Assembly (NCBI GenBank): GCA_964528315.1
Contig: CAZGRO010000007.1
Coordinates: 1 to 21,363, forward strand
From: JALHTG01 sp964528315
GTDB taxonomy: Archaea > Thermoproteota > Bathyarchaeia > 40CM-2-53-6 > JALHTG01
Direction of reading: 5' to 3'
Length of the DNA: 21,363 nucleotides
A program made the position numbers and the translations under genes. Under the pieces are notes generated by a model. The model worked only from the letters and a program-made list of their open reading frames with translations, was not told the origin of the DNA and made no database searches. Shown here piece by piece: positions 15,201-20,732 of the stretch (positions are counted from its first letter, which is position 1; every line of letters begins with the position of its first letter).

Positions 15201-15567
15201 TGACGAGCCCGATATTCTCAACCTTACGAAGTTGATGCTGGAGCAGGAGGGGTATCTGGTGACCACTGCCTCAGATGGCGAGGAAACGCTTCGAAAGGCG
15301 GAGGCCGAGATGCCTGATATTATTCTATTGGATATCGTGATGCCCGGCAAGACCGGCCTAGAGGTCTGTAAGATCCTGAAAGCTAAACGTAAGACCAGGG
15401 ATATTCCTGTGGTGATGTTTACTGCGCTTGGCCAAGATGTTGACAGAAAACTGGCGAAGGAAGTAGGATGTGACGGCTACTTCACGAAGCCCTTCACCCT
15501 TGAAAGCCTTCTAACAGAAGTCAGGAGGCACCTTGACAGAACGAGGGCAGAAAGACGCTCTTTGTAG
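15175..15567 (+). CDS. Single-domain response regulator (REC only)
   Basis: A 130-residue stand-alone receiver domain: ILVADDEPDIL with Asp9/Asp10, phospho-acceptor Asp53 in LLDIVMPGKTG, Thr83 in VMFTAL, Lys105 in FTKPF. No DNA-binding or other output domain follows, so it acts by protein contact or as a phosphate relay. It is the likely partner of the kinase encoded just upstream, whose 3' end it overlaps by 26 bp; the TTG at 15175 gives MAERILVADDE, the usual distance to the first strand. Compared position by position it mirrors the kinase's own REC (TKxxLEQEGY, GLEVCKxLKAxxKTRxIPxVMFT), indicating duplication within the operon. The kinase copy has four extra residues between the beta4 Thr and the conserved Lys. 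Archaeal REC-only regulators are often found with PAS-type kinases. Confidence 0.93.
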   Translation: MAERILVADDEPDILNLTKLMLEQEGYLVTTASDGEETLRKAEAEMPDIILLDIVMPGKTGLEVCKILKAKRKTRDIPVVMFTALGQDVDRKLAKEVGCDGYFTKPFTLESLLTEVRRHLDRTRAERRSL

Positions 15568-15857
15568 CTAGGCATTGGATATTGCAGATTAAAGCGTGGG
15601 TGCCTATGAAAGAAGCAACCGTCCATAGCCCAAATGCGCATCGAAGCCTCGGATGAGTCATTGATGTTTCATACGCACGCGGTTCTTGCTTTCCACTGCT
15701 TATGTGCAGATCTTTCAGAAGTTCGCGAAGGATACTCCACCACCACTGCGTCCATCAGCCCAGATTAGTCATCTACTAATTCTAACCAACACGTGATCGA
15801 CGAGAAAGTTGCGGCAAAATCATAACGTATCAGGCACGCTACGTCACCGAAAGATTC
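15568..15857. other. Convergent intergenic spacer, nothing recognised
   Basis: About 290 bp lie between the ends of the response regulator gene and the Alg14/13-like gene. I see no ORF with family character, no tRNA and no clear T-run terminator. A C-box-like GATGAGTCATTGATG element near 15652-15666 lacks a matching D box and was not called as RNA. Confidence 0.4.
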
Positions 15858-16826
15858 TCATTTCTCCTCCCCGAGGATCAGTCGTGCAGCCTTCTCCGTC
15901 CCCCTATCTATTAAAGGCACGTCGATCTGTGAAGCTCTCATGACAGACTCTTCGAGCTTTTTCGGCGTCAACTTCTCAAGCGGCAGATACACTCCATATC
16001 CCTTCTCCTGTATGAAAAGTGCGACTCGCTCCAGCTCGTGAACTGCGCTTCTCCTCCATTGGGGATTTGGAACTATGACCACTGGAACTCTGTAGTTCAG
16101 GGCTTCCCAAATGGTGTATCCAAGATGAGTCACAACAACTCTTGCTGACGCTAGGACTTGATCCAGGCCAGTGAACCTGTCTACGACGAGCCATCCAGTT
16201 TTCTGGTACTGTGATATGTCCAAGTTGCCTATGGTCATGGTGACGTCTTTCAGGTCGGTCTTCATTGCTATGTCGTAGAGTTCCTTGAAGCCAAAGCTTC
16301 CCGGGCTTATTACAATTGGGCCGTCTCTTGTGGATGGGGTTACGCTTGGAAGAAGAAGGCCCACATATCTGCCCTTACGTGTATGAAGTGCAGATTGCTC
16401 TGGCCATTGCAGTAATGTGATGTCCGAGATGATGTCTAGGTATCTTGAGGTTTTGCTTGATGAGAATATTCGAACTGAATCCTCGATGCTTGCCACTCTT
16501 GATCCAAGCACCTTTCCTACTATCGATATTGGGATGGCGATGTTCGAGCCTGTCGACACGATTATGTTAGGTCTTTTTTTCAGCCAGATCCAAAACGATT
16601 GGAAAGAGCACCAGATGAATCTGTAGATGAACTTCCACAGAGGTGTCCCAGGTTGTCGAGGTTTCTTCACTCTCAGAACCTCGCCAAGAGTTGAGAGGCG
16701 GCTGCTTGAGAGCTCGTCTGCTTCATCAACAAGGAAGAGGAGAGATGCCTTAGGTTTCAGTGCCTTTCCTAAAGCTAAGGCATATCCGGTGTGTCCTCCA
16801 CCCCCCGCGGTCAGCAGAATCTTCAT
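15858..16826 (-). CDS. Alg14/Alg13-type UDP-GlcNAc transferase, single-chain
   Basis: A 322-residue GT-B glycosyltransferase of the MurG/Alg13-Alg14 group. The N-terminal half resembles Alg14: MKILLTAGGGGHTGYALALG (glycine-rich acceptor loop, 1-20), FLVDEADELS, the hydrophobic amphipathic stretch FIYRFIWCSFQSFWIWL (66-82, a likely membrane-contact helix), IIVSTGSNIAIP (88-99). The C-terminal half resembles Alg13: ISPGSFGFKEL, VDRFTGLDQVLASARVVVTHLGYTIWEALNYRVPVVIVPNP (216-255) and a closing helix. Alg13/Alg14 are separate proteins in eukaryotes and add the second GlcNAc to a dolichyl-linked acceptor; one chain carries both halves here. The likely acceptor is a polyprenyl-phosphate-linked sugar for N-glycosylation or another surface glycan. 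A TATA box at 16881-16890 lies inside the end of the upstream gene; no strong Shine-Dalgarno. The exact donor and acceptor are inferred. Confidence 0.85.
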   Translation of the reverse strand: MKILLTAGGGGHTGYALALGKALKPKASLLFLVDEADELSSSRLSTLGEVLRVKKPRQPGTPLWKFIYRFIWCSFQSFWIWLKKRPNIIVSTGSNIAIPISIVGKVLGSRVASIEDSVRIFSSSKTSRYLDIISDITLLQWPEQSALHTRKGRYVGLLLPSVTPSTRDGPIVISPGSFGFKELYDIAMKTDLKDVTMTIGNLDISQYQKTGWLVVDRFTGLDQVLASARVVVTHLGYTIWEALNYRVPVVIVPNPQWRRSAVHELERVALFIQEKGYGVYLPLEKLTPKKLEESVMRASQIDVPLIDRGTEKAARLILGEEK

Positions 16827-16880
16827 TCAGCTCAGTCCTGAGATGCTCAACGTTCCTAGATCGCCTCTATTGGGACGGCA

Positions 16881-16890
16881 GTATTTAAGC
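16881..16890 (-). promoter_or_regulatory. TATA box for the Alg14/13-like gene
   Basis: The minus strand reads GCTTAAATAC and overlaps the stop codon (16885-16887) of the upstream YkgJ-type gene. It predicts transcription start near 16860, leaving a leader of about 30 nt before the ATG at 16826. The gene can therefore be expressed apart from its neighbour. Confidence 0.5.
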
Positions 16891-17292
16891 GACAGTTGCG
16901 AACTTCAGATGCTTCTCAATGAACTTTTCATTAATGACCTTGCCTCTATTTCGGCTCAGTCCAATGCAGGGATGCAGCGACACCTTCAACCGGTCATCCT
17001 TTCTGACGAGCTGGATCGGATATGTCCGACAGACATTTGGGCGAAGTCCATATTCCGAGCAAACACCCTTCTGTCTACCTTTTCTCAGGAACAGAATGCA
17101 CTCACCGTTAGGCTTGCTGATAAGCACCCTGACTGTGTCCGGCTCTGTTCCCACGGTTTTGGTTAGGCGATTGATGCCTGGAATGGATCTCTGGAGTCGC
17201 TCCAGATCTTTCTCACTGACCACCGGTCCGCCTAGGCGACAGCAGAATATTCCGCAACGCTGGCACTCAAACCTGAGACCGTCAACATCCAT
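16885..17292 (-). CDS. YkgJ-family cysteine-cluster protein
   Basis: A 135-residue protein of the YkgJ (CxxCxxxCC) family, annotated elsewhere as putative zinc- or iron-sulfur-binding; no member's role is settled enough to transfer. Cysteines: FECQRCGIFCCR (Cys10, 13, 17, 18), Cys65 in NGECIL, GVCSEYGLRPNVCRTYP (Cys78, Cys88) and Cys109. The signature YxxRPxxCRxYP is complete. The frame is open upstream to an ATG at 17433, but the added 47 residues are Arg-rich and unlike the family, whose proteins start just before the first cysteine motif; ATG 17292, with a CTTAAG TATA-like site about 31 bp upstream, is therefore preferred. A second member of the family lies at 20136. Downstream is the Alg14/13-like gene, whose promoter overlaps this gene's end. 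Confidence 0.8.
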   Translation of the reverse strand: MDVDGLRFECQRCGIFCCRLGGPVVSEKDLERLQRSIPGINRLTKTVGTEPDTVRVLISKPNGECILFLRKGRQKGVCSEYGLRPNVCRTYPIQLVRKDDRLKVSLHPCIGLSRNRGKVINEKFIEKHLKFATVA

Positions 17293-17579
17293 TGTGATGG
17301 TTTTCGGAGAGTTGCGTCTTAAGGAGAATGTTCCTAATGCTGACAGGCTTCTGCACCTTCTGCGGACCATGTGACCGTTTCCGTGCAGGACGCAAAACAT
17401 GCCTGTGCTCGCATAAAAAGCGATTCCCTTCATCGTCGGTTTTCTGGTTCCCGCTGATTGTAGGCGAGTTTTTTCACAAAGATGCGTAAATCTACGACTT
17501 TTTGAAGTGCAGAGTGTCCAGAAAGCAGGAAACGAATCATATTAGTTTATCACTCAAGTATCTGGCCGAGCTGAATGGT

Positions 17580-17828
17580 ATGATGGTTGAGCAAATGGAT
17601 GCCAAGTATTCGATTGAGGTCAAGGTGCCCGACAAGCCTATTCCGGTTTCGAAGGAGCTTGTTCAGGATTTGAAGGGTGCTGCGAGTGGCAAGCTTCTTG
17701 CGCGAATGAAGAAGGAGGCGCTTGATTGCCCTGTGAAGAAGAAGACGGTGTCTTTCGTTGAGTGCTTTGGCTGCGTGAATTTCCTGCGCAGAGTGAAAGG
17801 AACAGTGGGATGTAAAGGGGACCAATAA
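17580..17828 (+). CDS. Unrecognised small four-cysteine protein
   Basis: An 82-residue basic protein I cannot place in a named family. Residues 8-30 (DAKYSIEVKVPDKPIPVSKELVQD) look like a strand followed by a helix. The C-terminal part holds a compact cysteine set: Cys50 in LDCPVKKK, then ECFGC (Cys62, Cys65), NFLRRVKGTVGC (Cys78), spacing C-x11-C-x2-C-x12-C, suited to one zinc or iron-sulfur site. Clean codon structure and the ordered motif argue that it is real. The frame extends upstream to a TTG at 17502, but the ATG at 17580 is preferred because a TATA-like AGTTTATC at 17544-17551 would place transcription start near 17573. It converges with the TRAM genes across 53 bp holding a hairpin, and is divergent from the YkgJ-type gene. 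It may belong to the surrounding RNA-related neighbourhood, but this is a guess. Confidence 0.7.
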   Translation: MMVEQMDAKYSIEVKVPDKPIPVSKELVQDLKGAASGKLLARMKKEALDCPVKKKTVSFVECFGCVNFLRRVKGTVGCKGDQ

Positions 17829-17865
17829 AAGGCGGTTAATAGGCTACTTTCTCCTTGCCTTGTGA

Positions 17866-17879
17866 GGCGGCGATCCGCC
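17866..17879. terminator. GC-rich hairpin between convergent genes
   Basis: GGCGG (17866-17870) and CCGCC (17875-17879) form a 5-bp stem with a CGAT tetraloop in the 53-bp gap where the four-cysteine gene and the TRAM gene meet. It may act as a bidirectional transcript end; archaeal termination usually needs T-runs, which are only partly present (CTTTCTCCTT at 17847-17856). Confidence 0.35.
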
Positions 17880-17881
17880 GT

Positions 17882-18097
17882 CTACGTGACTACTTCGCCT
17901 TGTGCGAACCTGTTCGCTAAGCGTGTTATCTTGATTTTCACGTGATCGCCGGGTTTGGTGTTAGGCACAAAGATAACGAAGCCTTCAATCCTAGCTATTC
18001 CCTCTCCCCGTCGGCTCGTTTCCTTGATATCAACCTCGTATTCTTTGCCTTCCTCGACTGGCTTGGCGAACATTCTAGGTCTTCCTTCAGAGCTCAT
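17882..18097 (-). CDS. TRAM-domain RNA-binding protein (second of pair)
   Basis: A 71-residue stand-alone TRAM domain, the small beta-barrel that binds RNA in tRNA-modifying enzymes. Archaeal single-TRAM proteins have been described as RNA chaperones with cold-shock-like roles. Visible marks: VEEGKEYEVDIKETSRRGEGIARIEGFVIFVPNTKPGDHVKIKIT, i.e. the GxxxxVxIxxxxxxGxGIAxxxGFxxFVPxxxPGDxVxxxI pattern, filling residues 17-62. ATG at 18097 is the start: GAGGTG lies 6 nt upstream, and the in-frame GTG at 18106 is part of that Shine-Dalgarno. It follows the other TRAM gene by 60 bp on the same strand with no clear promoter between, so the two are probably co-transcribed. Confidence 0.92.
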   Translation of the reverse strand: MSSEGRPRMFAKPVEEGKEYEVDIKETSRRGEGIARIEGFVIFVPNTKPGDHVKIKITRLANRFAQGEVVT

Positions 18098-18157
18098 CTT
18101 TTTCACCTCTTTTCGGTTTCAAATGCCTAGGAAGTTCTGCTCATGATGGAGGTTCTT

Positions 18158-18442
18158 CTAGCCCACAACGGTTGCGGTTGCGAAGCCACCCATGACTCCC
18201 GTTATGCGTATTTTGACTCTCTCTCCGGTTTTTGCGCCACGCACGTAGGTCCTAAAGCCCTTGATGTTGCATATGCCGTCGCCCTCGCGTCCCACGTCCT
18301 CAATGAGAGCTTCATACTCTTCTCCTTCCTTGACAGGGGAGGGGCGCACCATTCGCTCGAGCTGCACAGGCCGTCCATAGCGTCCGTAGCCCCGAGACCG
18401 TCTATCTTCTTGTTTTGATCTTTGTGGCAACCTTCTAGGCAT
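18158..18442 (-). CDS. TRAM-domain RNA-binding protein with Arg-rich N-terminus (first of pair)
   Basis: A 94-residue protein: an Arg/Gly-rich, probably disordered N-terminal tail (residues 1-33; MPRRLPQRSKQEDRRSRGYG and onward) joined to a TRAM barrel (36-93; VKEGEEYEALIEDVGREGDGI, GFRTYVRGAKTGERVKIRITGV). The tail likely adds nonspecific RNA affinity, as RGG-like extensions do in other RNA chaperones; the single-domain neighbour lacks it. A usual Phe-Val-Pro near the barrel's centre is replaced by TYVRGAKTGE. The leader before this gene holds a 9-bp inverted repeat and the gene has a strong TATA box about 110 bp upstream. A GGAG lies upstream of the ATG at wide spacing. Possible roles are RNA chaperone or translation helper; no target can be read from the sequence. 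Confidence 0.9.
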   Translation of the reverse strand: MPRRLPQRSKQEDRRSRGYGRYGRPVQLERMVRPSPVKEGEEYEALIEDVGREGDGICNIKGFRTYVRGAKTGERVKIRITGVMGGFATATVVG

Positions 18443-18461
18443 TATGCTGCTTTCTCCAGCT

Positions 18462-18510
18462 AAGAGCTAGCTACAGGATAAACAGCCTGCCTTTCTGGCA
18501 ACTAGCTCTT
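18462..18510 (-). promoter_or_regulatory. Stem-loop in the leader of the TRAM operon
   Basis: AAGAGCTAG (18462-18470) and CTAGCTCTT (18502-18510) are perfect inverted complements, enclosing 31 nt that contain a second CAGG/CCTG pairing (18474-18477 with 18486-18489). The element lies between the predicted transcription start (near 18530) and the first TRAM start codon at 18442, ending 19 nt before the ATG. A role as a regulatory leader, for example autoregulation or temperature response, is inferred. Confidence 0.45.
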
Positions 18511-18550
18511 CTCCTGCCAATCTAACTCGCGATATTGGGACGACGATCTG

Positions 18551-18560
18551 AATTTAAAGC
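18551..18560 (-). promoter_or_regulatory. TATA box for the TRAM operon
   Basis: The minus strand reads GCTTTAAATT, close to the archaeal consensus. It predicts a leader of about 90 nt before the TRAM gene at 18442, unusually long here. The core is near-palindromic, so rightward transcription is conceivable. Confidence 0.55.
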
Positions 18561-18701
18561 TTGCTAGCGCAAATGGCGCATGTCCTGATGAAAGTGGTCG
18601 CGGTGATCTCGCAGCATGAGACAGGTGTGGATTTCCGAAGGTCAAGGCCATCTGGGTTCTCTTGATTCATATTCTCCTCTCTAGCTCAAGATGATGAGTA
18701 T

Positions 18702-19631
18702 CTATGTGAGGGTTATGTCAAGCACTACCTGATACCAGTTTGGTCCAGTGGTTCGAACTATTCTTCCGTAGTCTATGGCGAAAGGCCTGGCCTGAGCGCT
18801 AAGCTTCACGGCAACCTTCCTAGTGATCTTCTCAACAGGATCCTCATTGCTTCGGGCGTGGGTGGAGTCGTAGTAATGTATGGTTCCTCCATTAGGGCTC
18901 AGGGCAGCGATAGCCGAGCCTAGACAGGCATATGCCTTCTCGGGGAGAGGCATCAAAACTCTCTGCACAGAGCCTCTGAAGAGTGATTCAGCAGCCTGCT
19001 TCGCGTCACCGAACACAACGGTGACACTGTTTCTTACACGATTCATTCTTATGTTCCTAAGCTGACATTTGATCGCGTCAGGATTCAGATCTACGGAATA
19101 CACATGTCTATTTCCTCTGGCTTTGGCTATCAGGATTGAGAAGCATCCTACACCTGAGAACATGTTCATTATGTTCTCGTGGTGCTTCGAGTCGCTGCAG
19201 AGTGCCGCAATCCGCATTCTTTCGTGAATAAGTCGAGGAGAGAAATAGGCGGTTGTGAGATCAACTTCAAAGAGACAGCCATGTTCTCTGTGTGTAACCG
19301 TTGTCCTCTTTTCTCCCCAAAGCCATTCGAGTTTGCGAGTTCGAAAGATCCCTGTGACGGCGCCGACCTGTCTGAGGACTGTTTTGATATAGGGCAGTCG
19401 GCTGTGAAGCGCCTCGGCAATCGAGAAACGTTCACTCTCAAGTGATTCAGGAATTCTGATTATCGCTGTGTCTCCTATGATGTCGAAGCTTCTCACGGCC
19501 AATTTGACCTTGTCTTCAGGAAAAATCTCCTTCAGAGATTCAGCTACTATTCGGCGTCTACGTGTCATGCACTCTGTTCTCCCAGCAGATAGAGTGCGCG
19601 CAAGGCCTTCGTGCTGTGTCATCTCTTGCAT
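18702..19631 (-). CDS. trm5: tRNA (guanine37-N1)-methyltransferase, Trm5-like, apparently lacking domain D1
   Basis: Transfers methyl from S-adenosylmethionine to N1 of G37 in tRNA to prevent frameshifting. With the start at 19631 the protein has 309 residues. Visible: the D2 opening RSFDIIGDTAIIRIP, FRTRKLEWLWGEKRTTVTHREHGCLFEVD, AYFSPRLIHERMRIA (catalytic-region Arg and Glu), the SAM-binding FSGVGCFSILIA, VDLNPDAIKCQLRNIRMN, MPLPEKA in place of the usual NLPxxA, and the closing RTTGPNWYQVVLDI. Only 46 residues precede D2 (a basic helix like the D1-D2 linker), so the tRNA-elbow-reading D1 domain of about 70 residues seems absent. A TATA-like CCTTTATTG at 19650-19658 is at leaderless distance from ATG 19631; ATG 19622 and ATG 19568 remain possible, and the ATG at 19721 would lie past this promoter. 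Divergent from rpo12. Confidence 0.85.
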   Translation of the reverse strand: MQEMTQHEGLARTLSAGRTECMTRRRRIVAESLKEIFPEDKVKLAVRSFDIIGDTAIIRIPESLESERFSIAEALHSRLPYIKTVLRQVGAVTGIFRTRKLEWLWGEKRTTVTHREHGCLFEVDLTTAYFSPRLIHERMRIAALCSDSKHHENIMNMFSGVGCFSILIAKARGNRHVYSVDLNPDAIKCQLRNIRMNRVRNSVTVVFGDAKQAAESLFRGSVQRVLMPLPEKAYACLGSAIAALSPNGGTIHYYDSTHARSNEDPVEKITRKVAVKLSAQARPFAIDYGRIVRTTGPNWYQVVLDITLT

Positions 19632-19649
19632 ATCGTGGACCGATCCGAG

Positions 19650-19658
19650 CAATAAAGG
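19650..19658 (-). promoter_or_regulatory. TATA-like box for trm5
   Basis: The minus strand reads CCTTTATTG (weaker than consensus), about 24 bp from the ATG at 19631, consistent with a leaderless mRNA. Confidence 0.35.
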
Positions 19659-19700
19659 TGGAACGTGACATAGGCGTGATTGAGGTGGGTTGTGGAAGTG

Positions 19701-19710
19701 TTTATTATTT
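19701..19710 (+). promoter_or_regulatory. TATA box for rpo12
   Basis: TTTATTATTT lies about 65 bp before the rpo12 ATG. Transcription should start near 19731, giving a leader of about 39 nt with a TAAGGA Shine-Dalgarno-like element at 19755-19760. Confidence 0.5.
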
Positions 19711-19769
19711 CGATTTGCCACTTACGGGCGCTGTCCGAGGCAGCAGTACAACGGTAAGGAAAACTGAGT

Positions 19770-19964
19770 ATGAGCGCAGAGGAGACTCCTCAAGCAGAGA
19801 ATTCCAAGGAGGCAGCTGGCATTCAATATGAGTGTATCAGTTGCGGCACAAGAGTAACCGCTGACCAGCTGGCAGTCACTCCTGAGATAAAGTGCCCTAT
19901 CTGCGGATATCGCATCTTGAAAAAGGTCAGACCTCCCATAGTCCGACACCTCAAGGCCAGGTAA
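19770..19964 (+). CDS. rpo12: DNA-directed RNA polymerase subunit Rpo12 (RpoP)
   Basis: A small zinc-binding subunit of the archaeal RNA polymerase, the counterpart of eukaryotic Rpb12/RPABC4, stabilising the assembly platform. The 64 residues contain the zinc ribbon YECISCGTRVTADQL (CxxC) and IKCPICGYRILKKVRPPIV (CPxCGYRIL and the basic VRPxIVRxLKA tail), which is the family's diagnostic sequence. The family is usually about 45-50 residues; this copy has an acidic N-terminal extension of about 18 residues (MSAEETPQAENSKEAAG) before the ribbon. The start is set by the ATG with TAAGGA nearby; no other ATG occurs before the ribbon. In many archaea rpo12 follows the L37Ae ribosomal protein gene; here it stands alone, divergent from trm5. 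Confidence 0.93.
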   Translation: MSAEETPQAENSKEAAGIQYECISCGTRVTADQLAVTPEIKCPICGYRILKKVRPPIVRHLKAR

Positions 19965-20135
19965 CCTACCAACGGCTCAAATTGATCGTTCTGTCAGAAA
20001 CAGTTCACAAGTCTTGGCGCTGAGAGTCACAGATGTCTGTTGGCGAACGGGTCATCCAATTCCGACCATCCATTTCACCCCCGATTGAATAATGCCCTGA
20101 TTCAGTTCGTTGAGAAAGGCGCGTGATCGTGAACC

Positions 20136-20690
20136 ATGAACAGATCTGTGAAATCGTTAAGATTCCCCGACAACAACTTCGACACCTCTCAAAAGAAAAC
20201 CATCCGAAACGATGATGGCCGACAAACGTTCCGATATCGTGGAGCCTACGTGAATTACCCTACTCACGTTCGTTGGCGATGTGCCCGTTGTGCCATGTGC
20301 TGCAAAGATACTTCAGAGCACGAACGTTGCATTAGAGTGCTGCCCCAGGAAGCCTCAAAGATCTCCCTTGAAACCAAGCTCAAGCCGGACAGCTTCCTCG
20401 TTCCGTTCGCCAATTCTCCGCCATACACTTACCTAATGCGGAAACATGATGGCAGATGCTGCTTTCTTGAAAAAGGAAACTGTTCAATCTACGACCTCAG
20501 GCCGATAACATGTGTCTTCTTCCCGTTCTTTCTTAATAGAAGAAGTGATGGGGGCTTCCGGTTTGAACTGACTCAGGAAAGATGCAGAGGACTGGCCCTG
20601 GGGCCAACCCTGCCAGAAGAACACTTCCGATCTCTATTTGCGCATGCTACGCTGAGGCTCAGGTCAGCCGGTGAGGACTTGACTTTATAA
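20136..20690 (+). CDS. YkgJ-family cysteine-cluster protein (second member)
   Basis: A 184-residue YkgJ-type protein, longer than the member at 16885. Cysteine motif: RWRCARCAMCCKDT (Cys49, 52, 55, 56), then GRCCFLEKGNCSIYDLRPITCVFFPFF (Cys108, 109, 116, 126) and ERCRGL (Cys150). The IYDLRPxxCxxFPFF signature is complete. The N-terminal 45 residues are polar and not part of the domain. The family is thought to bind a metal or Fe-S cluster, but the role is undetermined. The ATG at 20136 follows a weak TATA-like GATTGAATAA (20083-20092). The end of the gene carries a TATA box for the following glycyl-tRNA synthetase gene, so co-transcription is possible but not required. Confidence 0.85.
   Translation: MNRSVKSLRFPDNNFDTSQKKTIRNDDGRQTFRYRGAYVNYPTHVRWRCARCAMCCKDTSEHERCIRVLPQEASKISLETKLKPDSFLVPFANSPPYTYLMRKHDGRCCFLEKGNCSIYDLRPITCVFFPFFLNRRSDGGFRFELTQERCRGLALGPTLPEEHFRSLFAHATLRLRSAGEDLTL
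20683..20690 (+). promoter_or_regulatory. TATA box for glyS
   Basis: CTTTATAA at the 3' end of the YkgJ-type gene overlaps its TAA stop. It predicts transcription start near 20712 and a leader of about 20 nt before the TTG at 20733. Confidence 0.5.
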
Positions 20691-20732
20691 CTCCAATGCG
20701 AGGTCATAGTTTTTCGTAGATGAGTGACATCT

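Noticed and set aside
16627..17374. Plus-strand ORFs of 150-179 codons
   Set aside because: Antisense to the Alg14/13-like and YkgJ-type genes, which carry clear family motifs on the minus strand.
17293..17433. 47-residue N-terminal extension of the first YkgJ-type protein
   Set aside because: Arg-rich and unlike the family; an ATG next to the cysteine motif with a TATA-like site upstream is a better start.
18571..18640. C/D-box-like RNA (CTGATGA near 18585)
   Set aside because: No D box and no terminal stem could be found.
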